Under the pieces are notes generated by a model, which was not told the DNA's origin, ran no database searches, and saw only the letters and a list, made by a program, of their open reading frames with translations. A DNA stretch of 64,000 bases, taken from positions 1 through 64,000 of the forward strand of contig JAHEZL010000019.1 in the NCBI GenBank assembly GCA_023251095.1, in the 5' to 3' direction. This stretch comes from Flavobacteriales bacterium. Lineage in GTDB: Bacteria; Bacteroidota; Bacteroidia; Flavobacteriales_C; GCA-002722245. Positions within the stretch are counted from its first letter, which is position 1, and every line of letters starts with the position of its first letter. The position numbers and the translations under genes are program-made. Positions 17,417 to 27,100 of the stretch are shown piece after piece.

Positions 17417-19951
17417 CTACTGTCGAAATATCTTTTGGTAGATCCTTTTATTCCCTGCAGTCATCTCAATAAAATAAATACCGGCAGGATAATCAGATAA
17501 ATCAACTGAAGTATTTCTTTCTACCTCTTTTTGTAAAATAATTTCACCCATCATATCTACCACTACCAAGTGATAAGACGGTAAACTACAACGAATATGA
17601 AAAACAGAAGTACTTGGATTCGGAAAAATATCAACCCTTGAATGCAGTTCTTCCTCTTTCATATCAGCACCTACAAAAGCATCCGCTTTGTGAAATAAAA
17701 TCAAGGTGTCGGCCGGACAGAAAAACTTCAATCCATCTGAAAAATCAATGGTTTTAGCAGGTGCTCCCGGCGGATTAAAAACTGCGTAACTTTTCACACC
17801 ACTTTTGTTAAACACCACGTAAGATTCGGTATTGGCAGTAATGCTTTTATCCACTTCCCCCAGTTCACTGATCGCGTTTAACCAGTAATAATTGTTCGCC
17901 TCCGCTTCGAGCTCAATGGAATAATCGTAATTTTTTGTAGCGTATTCGTTCAGTGCTTTTGCCGGATCATAAAAAGCAAGATAAGGCCATAAATAGCCCT
18001 GCCATTTCTGAATAGCATTTTGCCCCGCACCTTTTTCTATCCACTCATAAATTCTTTTACAAGCCGCCGGATGGCGCCCTAGATACAAGGCTCCGCCCGT
18101 CCACGGAAAAGTATTGACCATCAGCACATGTTCCGGCAACAACTGCCACCACAACTGATACATCCCTGCTGAAGAACGAACGATGCCCAGCATCTCGGGT
18201 TGAAAAGTTGCAGGAAAAACTTTTTCATCCACATCAAACCAATATTGTTCACTGGCATTTACTTCGGTAGTATACATATACATTCCGCGTTCTTCCAGAT
18301 CTTTTCGTCCCGTAACCTGACCGTAATAAATCAGCGCACTTGCAAAGTTGATGGACTCAGAAGACGACTCCTGATCGGCCCCTTCGGGCATGTCGGAAAA
18401 CCCGGCCGCCCATGAATGTCCGGCATACACATCAAAATTTCTCATGAAAGGAAATAACACATCATTTCTATCGGTGTTTGAAACATCACGAATGAGCATT
18501 TCCACCATTTGCCCCCACTTATTATTAGCAGCCCAACCCGGATTAAACTGCTCTACAATTGCCGCTGCACGTACCCAATAGCCATAGGTTAAATTTTTAT
18601 CGTTCAAACACTCAATCGCGCAATGCTCCATAATATCGCTGTTGTTGTATGTTACATTCCACTTACTGTTGTAAGCGATGTATCGCTGATCACCCGTGTA
18701 CTTTAAATAATCCTCAAGTTCCGATTTTATCCAATTCACAATTTTATTGCGTGAATTGTAATCTCCAATCTGATCGGCAATCAAAGCCACTTGTCCGGCC
18801 TGAATCATAAAGCGTCCCATCGTATAACTTCCGTAATATCCGCCGTTGCAATTGGTGCCCTGACAATTGTAAACAGATCGATTGGCAAAATCACTAACGA
18901 GTTGTTGCAGCTTTGATTTATTATAAGAAGAAGTTTTCGGAATCAAAGGCAAAGACCCTATATTATTCATCGAAGTAAAAAAACCTGCTTTCTCTACCAG
19001 CCTCATGGAATCACGCGGACAAGCATAACGATACGAAGTATTCACATCCGAAGAATTCAACCATTGGTGACGGTACAATGCAAAAAAAGTAGCGTTTGAA
19101 TTTCCTTCTTTGTTATCGTAAGTGACCGCAAAATCAGTATTTATTTTTGAACCGGCTTTATCATATTGATATGCCACCGTTGTTTTTGAAATAAACGCAA
19201 ATGCATATTTTGAAAAAGCATTGAAAGTAGCATCAGTACCGTCGGGAAGAAGCGCCACCGACCAATAATCTTTTCCGTTCAATGCAGAAATAAACGAACC
19301 ATTGCTACCGCTCCATGTTGCACCCGTTGGTGCAAAAACGGCAAAATATTTTTTAGTCCCTCCGTTGCCGTTCACCGTAATGCGTAAAACGTTAGAAGAA
19401 TTTACAACCGTTCCTGATGATTTAATCTGCACCGCTTTGCTACTCACTTTGGTAAAATAAGTAAAGGTAAAGCCATGTCCCATTCGAGCACGTAAAATAT
19501 TCCCACCGCTTTCCCAATGCGCCAGCACATCCCAATCCGAATAATCTTCCACATCGGTTTTAGTAAAGGAAATACCTTCCAATCCCACCGATAAATCTTC
19601 GGAATAATTATAGGAATAATCGTTATTAAAACTCGTTCCTGCATTACCATTATATATAGTAGCAGTATTGGCATATCCAATTCCCAATCCACCAGCCTGA
19701 CAGCGATAAGAAAAAGGATGCGGATGCATTACATTAGAAAAACCTGACGGATTTTGCCATTTGCTCCATAATATAGAAGTCCACCAATCGGTGGTTTGTA
19801 TTTTTTTAGAAAAGCCGGATGTTACATACGGACCTTCATTAGAAGGCGGACCCGATGCATTGGTGCTGTAAGATCCATAACCCAATGTCACCTGAGCTTT
19901 TACAACGGAGAATAATAGACTCAGAGAAACAAATAAAAATTTAATATTCAT
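17417..19951 (-). CDS. GH81 endo-beta-1,3-glucanase, T9SS type A cargo
   Basis: An 844-aa secreted glycoside hydrolase. Signal peptide (1-19, SVVKAQ). The GH81 signatures include TTDWWTSILW (about 52-61), HPHPFSYR near 75-82, and the catalytic-core stretch AGHSWAAGFSDMPEGADQES followed by SSESIN (about 510-535), whose two glutamates four residues apart (E-S-S-S-E) match the conserved acidic pair of the family. GH81 enzymes hydrolyse internal beta-1,3-glucan bonds (laminarin, fungal or algal cell walls). The C-terminus is a type A sorting domain (FPNPSTSVFHIRC ... GIYFIEM ... KIFRQ). It is divergent from the GH26-like gene across a 203-bp region carrying three copies of a 17-bp inverted repeat. 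Confidence 0.9.
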   Translation of the reverse strand: MNIKFLFVSLSLLFSVVKAQVTLGYGSYSTNASGPPSNEGPYVTSGFSKKIQTTDWWTSILWSKWQNPSGFSNVMHPHPFSYRCQAGGLGIGYANTATIYNGNAGTSFNNDYSYNYSEDLSVGLEGISFTKTDVEDYSDWDVLAHWESGGNILRARMGHGFTFTYFTKVSSKAVQIKSSGTVVNSSNVLRITVNGNGGTKKYFAVFAPTGATWSGSNGSFISALNGKDYWSVALLPDGTDATFNAFSKYAFAFISKTTVAYQYDKAGSKINTDFAVTYDNKEGNSNATFFALYRHQWLNSSDVNTSYRYACPRDSMRLVEKAGFFTSMNNIGSLPLIPKTSSYNKSKLQQLVSDFANRSVYNCQGTNCNGGYYGSYTMGRFMIQAGQVALIADQIGDYNSRNKIVNWIKSELEDYLKYTGDQRYIAYNSKWNVTYNNSDIMEHCAIECLNDKNLTYGYWVRAAAIVEQFNPGWAANNKWGQMVEMLIRDVSNTDRNDVLFPFMRNFDVYAGHSWAAGFSDMPEGADQESSSESINFASALIYYGQVTGRKDLEERGMYMYTTEVNASEQYWFDVDEKVFPATFQPEMLGIVRSSAGMYQLWWQLLPEHVLMVNTFPWTGGALYLGRHPAACKRIYEWIEKGAGQNAIQKWQGYLWPYLAFYDPAKALNEYATKNYDYSIELEAEANNYYWLNAISELGEVDKSITANTESYVVFNKSGVKSYAVFNPPGAPAKTIDFSDGLKFFCPADTLILFHKADAFVGADMKEEELHSRVDIFPNPSTSVFHIRCSLPSYHLVVVDMMGEIILQKEVERNTSVDLSDYPAGIYFIEMTAGNKRIYQKIFRQ

Positions 19952-19991
19952 TGGATTTTATTTAAGAGGTAAAATTAAACGTTGTTTATAT

Positions 19992-20008
19992 AGTGTTTAA
20001 TATACACT
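19992..20008. promoter_or_regulatory. Operator candidate AGTGT-N7-ACACT, site 1
   Basis: AGTGTTTAATATACACT, a 5-7-5 inverted repeat, 41 bp before the GH81 start codon and inside the divergent GH81/GH26 intergenic region. Same motif at 20091, 20117, 27081 and 36534. Its closeness to the start codons suits a repressor near the transcription start. Confidence 0.55.
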
Positions 20009-20090
20009 TAAATTTTGAAAGAAAAAACAAATTGACATATTCCCTCTTCTGCAAAAAATCATACATTTTAATTTGCTTTTCCAACTTATT

Positions 20091-20107
20091 AGTGTTAAAT
20101 TCACAAT
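20091..20107. promoter_or_regulatory. Operator candidate, site 2
   Basis: AGTGTTAAATTCACAAT, with a perfect left half and a degenerate right half. Its 14-base core GTGTTAAATTCACA is identical to the core of the site before the adhesin gene ending at 36438 (read on that gene's strand). Lies 48-64 bp before the GH26-like gene start. Confidence 0.5.
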
Positions 20108-20116
20108 AACCTACAT

Positions 20117-20133
20117 AGTGTACTAATAACACA
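20117..20133. promoter_or_regulatory. Operator candidate, site 3
   Basis: AGTGTACTAATAACACA, the same 5-7-5 form with one mismatch in the last base, 22 bp before the GH26-like gene's ATG and centred 26 bp from site 2 (about 2.5 helical turns). Confidence 0.45.
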
Positions 20134-20154
20134 TTAATTAACCAAACCTAAAAA

Positions 20155-23097
20155 ATGGAAAAAATGAACTCACTTAAAACCGCATTCCTCCTGCTATGCG
20201 TCTCCCTTTTACAAATTACCACGGGCTATTCTCAATGCGCAAAATTTGAACCTGCTGCAGGAAAAGCTTTACTGATTGTCGGTCAGGATTTAGATGCTGT
20301 TGGGGCACTCAACAGCAACCACAATGGATACGTTGAAAATGTAATCGGAACCAACACCGGAATATTTCCCGGAGGTGTTACCACGTACACCGATTTAACT
20401 TACAATCTCGGTTTGTATAACCAAACAGATTATGGCGCGGGTCCGTTAAGAGCGCAATCTTATATTGAAGATGCTGATTTCAACAACTCAGTAATTTCCA
20501 TCGGACTGGATTTGCAAAGCGGACAATTGGATCAGGCGGCCAACGGAGCGCTGGATGGAAACATCAACAATTTAATTTATTGGATCAACACCAAAAATCC
20601 GCGTCCGGTTTTTTTGCGCATCGGTTATGAATTCAACGCCACTCACAATGGATATAACGGTGCCACTTATATCAAAGCCTGGAAAAGAATTGTCGATATG
20701 TTCAGAGCTGCCAACGTAAGCAACGTTGCTTTTGTATGGCAGGCCGACGATAGCCAGATGTCGGAAGGAAATTTAGCAGCATGGTATCCCGGAGATTCTT
20801 ACGTGGATTGGGTTGGATTTTCAAGATTTTTAGGCAACGGCGGCGGAATGATTTCCTTTGCGCGAACGCACAAAAAACCGTGTATGATTGCTGAAGCAAC
20901 TCCGCAGGGACACAAAACTGCGTCGGAAGATGGCGCCACACTCTGGAACAACTGGTATGCTCCATTATTTGCGCAGATCCACGCCAACAACGATGTTATT
21001 AAAGCTTTATGCTACATCAATCAAAACTGGGATACACAACCCATCTGGAACAATACTTTCGGTGATTCGCGAATTCAATCGAATCCTACCATTAAAGCCA
21101 ATTGGTTAACCGAAATCAAATTGCCTTTCTGGCTGCACTCGAGCGCTACTTTATTTTCGGCTTTACAAAATGGTTGCTCGGGCAGTATCACCGCCGATTT
21201 CGTGTCGAATACACAAAGAGTTTACAGCGGTCAGCCCTTAACTTTCACCAGTCACTCCTCAGGAAATATCACCGGCTATTCCTGGGATTTCGGATCGGGC
21301 GCTACTCCTGCCTCTTCTACCTCATCGGCTCCTGTAAGCGTGACTTATTCTACAACAGGATTGAAAACAATTAAACTCACCGTTACCGGTCCGGGTGGAT
21401 TGACCAATACCTTAACCAAAACTTCTTACATCACTGTAGAAGCTGTACCAACTGTTACTTGCATGCTATTGGATGATTTTAATAGTTCCTCTACAGTAGG
21501 GAAATTCGCGAGTCCGCCCAATGCTTTTACGCACGCACAATCCGGTTCCGACTGGGTGATTTCTTCTCCTGCCGGACAAGGGGAATGGGATTATTTCACT
21601 TATAAATTCAACGATGGTACCAATGCAAAATCATTTAATTTTTCGCATCCAACTATGACTAAAGCAGTGGTTACTTTTAAAGTTAAAAAGAAAGCTGCAG
21701 GGGTATCCAACGCTGATGCTTTATTGAAAATAGATTTATACGATCAGGTTTCTGCTACCGATGGTGCCTTCAGTAATAAAATTGAATTGACGGATAACTT
21801 TCAGACTTTCAAAGTTGATTTCACTTCTTTCCTTGTCAATAAATACGGATGTGCTTTGGCGGGCTGCGGACCGGTTGATTTGTACAACATCATCGGCGCG
21901 CAGTTTTCTGTAAATCCGGGCTTTGTTTCTTATCCCGTTACTTTCAACGGAAAAACTTTTAACAAGGCTTTTAAAGGGGATATCATTATTGATGTAATTT
22001 CTGTTGGCGATGGTTGCGACAATATTGTATTCTCTGATTTTACTGCCAATACTTTGTCGGTAGATAAAAACCAAAATGTAATTTTCTCCAACGCATCCAG
22101 CGGAACCATCAGCGCTTATGCATGGAACTTCGGCGCAGGCGCAACTCCCGCAACTGCCACCGGTGTTGGTCCGCACACAGTTAAATATTCTACCTACGGA
22201 TTAAAAACAGTAACACTCACCGTTACCGGCGGAAGCGGAAATGATGTTAAAACAAGAACCGATTATATCAACATTGTTGCCAAAACCGGGACTTGCGGAT
22301 TGTACGGTGATATTTATGATGATGCAACACTTTCTCCTTTCGTGACTTCTGTTGCCAACGGTGTTTTTTCTTTCACTGAAAGTGCAGGATCTCTACATGT
22401 TACTTCTGCCGGACACGGAGAGTTTGACTATGTTTCTGTTCAGGCCAACGACGGAACAATTGCAGCTCCGGTGGATATGACAACCAACAAAACACTGTAC
22501 ATAAAAGTGAAAGCTTCTGTTCCTATGGGACTCCGTATTTCATTAATCGACATCAACGATGTGGAAGCGGGAAACAACAGCTTGCCTGCTGTGTTTGATA
22601 AATCCATCACTACTTCATGGCAAACTTTCGCCATCGATTACACAGGGAAATTAGCAGGTACATGGTTCAGCAAAGGAAATCTCGATGCAACAAAAATCAG
22701 CAAAATTTCTTTGCGTCCGAATCCTGCTTTTGCTTCCAATCCTATCTTCGGATATACCACTGCATTCAAAGGAACTTTAGATATCGACTGGGTGGTACTC
22801 GGTGATACTTCAGGTTGCTGGGGATCTCTCACAGGAATTGAAAATTTGATTCAAAGTAAAACTTATCAGGTAGCACCAAATCCTTTCACCAACGAAACTG
22901 CTTTGATGATCAGCGGCAACAACAATGAATCGGCTACAGTTGTGGTGTATGATTTAAGCGGAAGACAAGTATTCAATGAAATTTTAAAAATTGAAAACAA
23001 TAAAATTTCTATCGGAAAAGATTTGCAAACAGGAATGTATCTGGTTCAGGTAACACAAGAAAATCAAACGCAAACGATTAAAATAATTAAACAATAA
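20155..23097 (+). CDS. GH26-like multidomain hydrolase with PKD and carbohydrate-binding-like modules, T9SS type A cargo
   Basis: A 980-aa exported protein. Signal peptide (1-26, TTGYSQ), a GH26-like (beta/alpha)8 domain (about 30-330) with RIGYEF (candidate acid/base E159), YPGDSYVDWVG (about 210-220) and CMIAEATP (candidate nucleophile E247). Then PKD (about 345-430, YSWDFGSGATPA), a jelly-roll binding-like domain (about 435-620), a second PKD (about 620-705, YAWNFGAGATPA), a second jelly-roll (about 710-890) and a type A sorting domain (APNPFTNETALMI ... GMYLVQV ... IKIIKQ). GH26 enzymes act on beta-mannans or beta-1,3/1,4-glucans; the substrate is not determined. ATG at 20164 is an alternative start. 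24 bp separate it from the next adhesin gene, so the pair is probably one operon. Confidence 0.75.
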   Translation: MEKMNSLKTAFLLLCVSLLQITTGYSQCAKFEPAAGKALLIVGQDLDAVGALNSNHNGYVENVIGTNTGIFPGGVTTYTDLTYNLGLYNQTDYGAGPLRAQSYIEDADFNNSVISIGLDLQSGQLDQAANGALDGNINNLIYWINTKNPRPVFLRIGYEFNATHNGYNGATYIKAWKRIVDMFRAANVSNVAFVWQADDSQMSEGNLAAWYPGDSYVDWVGFSRFLGNGGGMISFARTHKKPCMIAEATPQGHKTASEDGATLWNNWYAPLFAQIHANNDVIKALCYINQNWDTQPIWNNTFGDSRIQSNPTIKANWLTEIKLPFWLHSSATLFSALQNGCSGSITADFVSNTQRVYSGQPLTFTSHSSGNITGYSWDFGSGATPASSTSSAPVSVTYSTTGLKTIKLTVTGPGGLTNTLTKTSYITVEAVPTVTCMLLDDFNSSSTVGKFASPPNAFTHAQSGSDWVISSPAGQGEWDYFTYKFNDGTNAKSFNFSHPTMTKAVVTFKVKKKAAGVSNADALLKIDLYDQVSATDGAFSNKIELTDNFQTFKVDFTSFLVNKYGCALAGCGPVDLYNIIGAQFSVNPGFVSYPVTFNGKTFNKAFKGDIIIDVISVGDGCDNIVFSDFTANTLSVDKNQNVIFSNASSGTISAYAWNFGAGATPATATGVGPHTVKYSTYGLKTVTLTVTGGSGNDVKTRTDYINIVAKTGTCGLYGDIYDDATLSPFVTSVANGVFSFTESAGSLHVTSAGHGEFDYVSVQANDGTIAAPVDMTTNKTLYIKVKASVPMGLRISLIDINDVEAGNNSLPAVFDKSITTSWQTFAIDYTGKLAGTWFSKGNLDATKISKISLRPNPAFASNPIFGYTTAFKGTLDIDWVVLGDTSGCWGSLTGIENLIQSKTYQVAPNPFTNETALMISGNNNESATVVVYDLSGRQVFNEILKIENNKISIGKDLQTGMYLVQVTQENQTQTIKIIKQ

Positions 23098-23121
23098 ATT
23101 TAAAAAAGAGAAGAATAAAAA

Positions 23122-26100
23122 ATGAATCCTCTTTTGAAAAATATAGCAATCAATAAAACACTGGCAGCTCTTGCCTGTGTTTTATTTTTCACTTCCTCTT
23201 TTTCTCAAGATATTTTTACCGTCACCAACTTGCGCGACACCTGCTGCAACCTGGAAGATTATTTACCGGGCAGTTATCGCTGGGCACTCCGTAAAGCAGG
23301 CCAATCCGGCAATCCGGCAGGTGCTGTAATTAATTTTAATATTCCCGGTCCCGGACCTTTCGTCATTCATTTTTATGAAAATGATTTGCCTAAAGTGACC
23401 AGAAAAACCATCATTGATGGCTTGTCTCAACCGGGCTCCTCTCCCGGACATCCTTTAATTGAAATGGATGGCGCCAACTGGAAAGATAAAAATGGCAACA
23501 CACAAGTCTCTACCCGATCACATGTTTTATTTGATATGAATGAACCCGGAGGTAGTTCTTCCGTCATTCGCGGACTGGTAATAAAAAACTGGATTGACCC
23601 CACCAACGCTGTTGGAGCAATAAATGTAAATGACGGCAACGCAAAAAATGTTACCGTTGAATATTGTTTTTTCGGAACCGATGTCACCGGAAAAATTGCA
23701 CAACCCAATAAAGTGGGAATTATTTTGAATACCGGTTCAGGCTGGATCATCAGAAATAATCTCATCAGCGGAAATAAAGAATACGGCATTAATTTAATCG
23801 GAAACAGCAACAACAATTTAATTGAAAATAATTTAGTGGGTGTTGATATTGATGGAAAACCTTTGCCCAATCACATAGGCATTCAAGTGCAACACAGCTT
23901 CAATAACATTGTACAAAACAACAACATCAGCTACAACGATCACGACGGTTTAACCATTAATTACGATGCTTACAACAACAAAGTATATGGAAATACAATT
24001 ACTAATAATGATGAACATGGCGTTGATATTTTAGGCGGCGGATCCACCAATAATATTGTTGGTTTAGATATTAATGGCGTTGGAAAACCAAATATCATTG
24101 GCAACAATAAAGTATCGGGAGTATATGTTTCCGAATGGCAGGATGACGCCGACGGACAATACAAAGGCGGCGCTGCATCAAAAACTACCATCAGAGGAAA
24201 TAGTATTTTTTGCAATGGCAATAAAGGAATCAATTTGGATGGACGCGGAAATAACACCATTGCTTCTCCTGTGATCAACTCCTTGTCTACTCAGGATTTA
24301 ATGTACGGAACTGCTCCTTCGGGATCAACCATCGATTTGTATTATGGGGATGGATGTAATGGATGCAACAGCAATAATTCACAAGGAAAAACTTATCTGG
24401 CAACGGTGAAATCAGTGGGTGGAAATTGGTCGTTCACCAACAACACGGGAATTTTTAGTTGCTATTCATTAGTGGCTACTGTTACCGAACCCGGCGGCAA
24501 TACTTCGCAAATGGTGGCTACCTGCGTTCCGCCGAAAATTTCTATGAAGGACACAACAGTTTGCAAAGGAATCGATTTGAATTTGGATGCAGGCGATTGC
24601 TGGAAAACTTATAAATGGTCGACAGGCGAAACAACACAAAAAATAAAAATAACAAATGCTGCCGGACCTTACTGGGTGGAAGTTAGCGACATCAACGATA
24701 AAATTCAAAAAGCAAATTTCAATGTAAACATCACTCCTTCTCCAACGGTGGATTTAGGTCCGGATCAAACTTTTTGTACAGGAAATATTTCTTTGGATGC
24801 CGGAAATCCGGGCATGACTTATTTATGGTCGACGGGCGCAAGCACAAAAAATATTACTGTAAACACAGCAGGAACTTATTTTGTAAAAGTATCCAACACC
24901 ACAGGATGCGTGGCTTACGATACCATCAAAATAAAATCAGGCACTCCTCCTGTTATCAAACTTACACCTCCTTCTTTGTGCAAAGGCTCCAGTACAATTT
25001 TAGACGGCGGCGTTTTTTCTTCTTATTTATGGACTCCCGGAAATGCAAACACACAAACGCTTACAGTGAATACCACCGGACAATATAAATTAACCGCCAC
25101 CGATGCAGCAGGCTGTAAAAACAGCGACAGTGTACTGGTGAAAGTTTTTGATTTACCTGTTGTAGATCTTGGTACCGATAAAAATATTTGTGCCGGAGAA
25201 AACGTAGTTTTTGATGCAAGCTCAGGATTCAGCAAATATGCGTGGACACCCTCAGGCACTCAGCAAACTTATACTGCAAACACTTCCGGAGAATATAAAG
25301 TAACCGTTACCGATGCCAACGGTTGCTCCAATAAAGATTCTGTAAAATTAAAAGTGAATCCTTTGCCTGTCGTTGATTTAGGAAATGATGTAAATATCTG
25401 TTCGGGAATAACCGTTTTTTTAGATGCGGGAAATGCAGGCGCAACTTACATATGGACGCCAACAAACGAAACAACACCAACCATCAACGCAACTAATCCC
25501 GGCACTTACAAAGTAACGGTGACCGATGTAAATCACTGCAGCAGCACAGACAGCATCAACATCACCAACAATTCCATTACAACAGTAAGTGATCCTCAAC
25601 CGCAAACTATTTGTGAAAACAAAAACACTTTTTTCACTGTTGTTGCCTCAGGTGCAAAAAGTATTGAATGGCAATTGAGCAGCGATAGTGGCGCTACTTA
25701 CAATCCCGTTAACGAAGATGCTATTTACAAAAATGTTGCCTCACAAACTTTGCTGGTGAAGAACGCAACAAAAAATATGGATGCGTATTTATTCCGTGCA
25801 AAAGTGATCGGTTGTGTTCAGGATGCTACTTCCAAAGAAGCCCAATTAACTGTGCTTTCTTCTCCTGTAATTACGAAAGATCCTGAAGACCAAAAAATCT
25901 GCGCTACTGCCAATGCTACCTTCAGTGTTACTTCTCCCGACGCTACTTCCTACGAATGGCAAGTGAGTAAAGATGGTGGAGATTCTTATACAACCATCCT
26001 CAACACAAATGCTACTGATTTAACTGTGCAAAATGTTTCTGTAGCGATGAGCGGATATTTATTCCGAAGTGTTGTGAAAGGAAATTGCGATCCGGTGTTC

Positions 26101-26877
26101 AGTAAAAATGCAAAGCTAAAAGTGGATACTACTGTTGTAAATGTAAGTGTGGATAAAACTTCCATTTGTATGGATCAAGCTGCACAACTGAGTGCAACAG
26201 CTTCTCCGTCGGCTGCAACTTATGAATGGAATACAGGAGAAAATGATTCTTCATTTTCGGTAAGTCCGCAAATCGGAACACACACTTACACCGTTGTTGC
26301 AACAGCAAAGGGATGCAAAAGCGAAGCAGCGCAGGTATCCGTAACCGTATCTCCGAAACCCGAAGTGGATGCAGGAGAAGATCAAATTGTTTGTCCGGGA
26401 AGCGAAGTGCATTTAGGAAAAAACAATCCGGAAAATCAAACTTATGTCTGGACTTCCGATGACGATTATTTTTCTAACCAGGCCAATCCCACAGCAAAAA
26501 CAAAATATACCACCACCTATTTTGTAAATGCGAAAAACAGCGCTTGTCCGGATGGAGTAAGCGACACCATTGTTATTACAACGGTTGATGTTCCAACTTT
26601 ATACATTCCAAATGCCTTTACACCCAACAACGACGGAACCAACGATATTTTTAAAGTTGCAGGCGAAGGAATTTTAGAATTCAATGGCGCTATTTATGAT
26701 CGCTGGGGCGAATTGATTTACGAATGGAACAATCCTGCCGAAGGATGGGACGGTTATATAAAAAGCAACAAGCTTGTTCAGGAAGATGTTTACGTGTATA
26801 AAATCAGCGTGAAAAATCTTTGCGACGGAAAAAAAATATCGAAACCGATTTTGGGATCGGTGACGGTGATAAGATAA
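23122..26877 (+). CDS. Giant beta-helix/Ig-PKD adhesin, T9SS type B cargo (paralog 1)
   Basis: A 1251-aa surface protein. Signal peptide (about 1-28, TSSFSQ), an N-terminal parallel beta-helix (about 30-430) with NosD-like rungs (GWIIRNNLISGNKEYGINLI, NNIVQNNNISYNDHDGLTI), then tandem Ig/PKD-like modules (about 475-1140) built on LGxDxxxCxGxxxxLDAG ... YLWSTGAxT ... GTYxVKVTxxxGC, two modules of the EWQLSSDSGATY type, and a gliding-motility-associated C-terminal domain (IPNAFTPNNDGTNDIF ... GSVTVIR, about 1160-1251). Type B cargo are often attached to the cell surface or used in adhesion and gliding. It follows the GH26-like gene by 24 bp. Closely related to the proteins at 27101-32023 and 32386-36438. 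Confidence 0.85.
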   Translation: MNPLLKNIAINKTLAALACVLFFTSSFSQDIFTVTNLRDTCCNLEDYLPGSYRWALRKAGQSGNPAGAVINFNIPGPGPFVIHFYENDLPKVTRKTIIDGLSQPGSSPGHPLIEMDGANWKDKNGNTQVSTRSHVLFDMNEPGGSSSVIRGLVIKNWIDPTNAVGAINVNDGNAKNVTVEYCFFGTDVTGKIAQPNKVGIILNTGSGWIIRNNLISGNKEYGINLIGNSNNNLIENNLVGVDIDGKPLPNHIGIQVQHSFNNIVQNNNISYNDHDGLTINYDAYNNKVYGNTITNNDEHGVDILGGGSTNNIVGLDINGVGKPNIIGNNKVSGVYVSEWQDDADGQYKGGAASKTTIRGNSIFCNGNKGINLDGRGNNTIASPVINSLSTQDLMYGTAPSGSTIDLYYGDGCNGCNSNNSQGKTYLATVKSVGGNWSFTNNTGIFSCYSLVATVTEPGGNTSQMVATCVPPKISMKDTTVCKGIDLNLDAGDCWKTYKWSTGETTQKIKITNAAGPYWVEVSDINDKIQKANFNVNITPSPTVDLGPDQTFCTGNISLDAGNPGMTYLWSTGASTKNITVNTAGTYFVKVSNTTGCVAYDTIKIKSGTPPVIKLTPPSLCKGSSTILDGGVFSSYLWTPGNANTQTLTVNTTGQYKLTATDAAGCKNSDSVLVKVFDLPVVDLGTDKNICAGENVVFDASSGFSKYAWTPSGTQQTYTANTSGEYKVTVTDANGCSNKDSVKLKVNPLPVVDLGNDVNICSGITVFLDAGNAGATYIWTPTNETTPTINATNPGTYKVTVTDVNHCSSTDSINITNNSITTVSDPQPQTICENKNTFFTVVASGAKSIEWQLSSDSGATYNPVNEDAIYKNVASQTLLVKNATKNMDAYLFRAKVIGCVQDATSKEAQLTVLSSPVITKDPEDQKICATANATFSVTSPDATSYEWQVSKDGGDSYTTILNTNATDLTVQNVSVAMSGYLFRSVVKGNCDPVFSKNAKLKVDTTVVNVSVDKTSICMDQAAQLSATASPSAATYEWNTGENDSSFSVSPQIGTHTYTVVATAKGCKSEAAQVSVTVSPKPEVDAGEDQIVCPGSEVHLGKNNPENQTYVWTSDDDYFSNQANPTAKTKYTTTYFVNAKNSACPDGVSDTIVITTVDVPTLYIPNAFTPNNDGTNDIFKVAGEGILEFNGAIYDRWGELIYEWNNPAEGWDGYIKSNKLVQEDVYVYKISVKNLCDGKKISKPILGSVTVIR

Positions 26878-27043
26878 AATCCCTCTTTCCATCACACAAA
26901 ATACCATCGCACTCTCCCTTTTTCAAAGGGAGAAGAGCACACGCATCCATTTTCACAACATATTTCAGGAAATACCAGCTAACTAACTTCCTCCTTTGAA
27001 AAAGGAGGAGCGCGTTGATAGTGTGATGGGAAGGAGGATTTTT
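26876..27043. repeat. Long palindromic repeat, family B (copy 1)
   Basis: About 168 bp: a left arm with CTCCCTTTTTCAAAGGGAG, a spacer, and a right arm with CTCCTTTGAAAAAGGAGG, with the outer TCCATCACAC / GTGTGATGGGA also inverted. Related copies lie at 41717-41886 and 48554-48710. It starts at the stop codon of the adhesin gene and can fold into a long imperfect hairpin on either strand. No coding capacity was seen in it. Confidence 0.85.
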
Positions 27044-27080
27044 AATTCAACCACTAATTTATTTGTTTTTAATTTTTTAA

Positions 27081-27097
27081 AGTGTTAAATTAACACT
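27081..27097. promoter_or_regulatory. Operator candidate AGTGT-N7-ACACT, site 4
   Basis: AGTGTTAAATTAACACT, the only copy with two perfect half-sites and a fully palindromic sequence. It ends 3 bp before the ATG at 27101, so a protein bound there would block translation initiation region transcription; as RNA it can form a short hairpin at the start codon. Confidence 0.55.
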
Positions 27098-27100
27098 AAT

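Noticed and set aside
24541-26600. CRISPR-like or satellite repeats
   Set aside because: The periodicity is the coding repetition of Ig/PKD modules (75-90 aa), without constant direct repeats or spacers.
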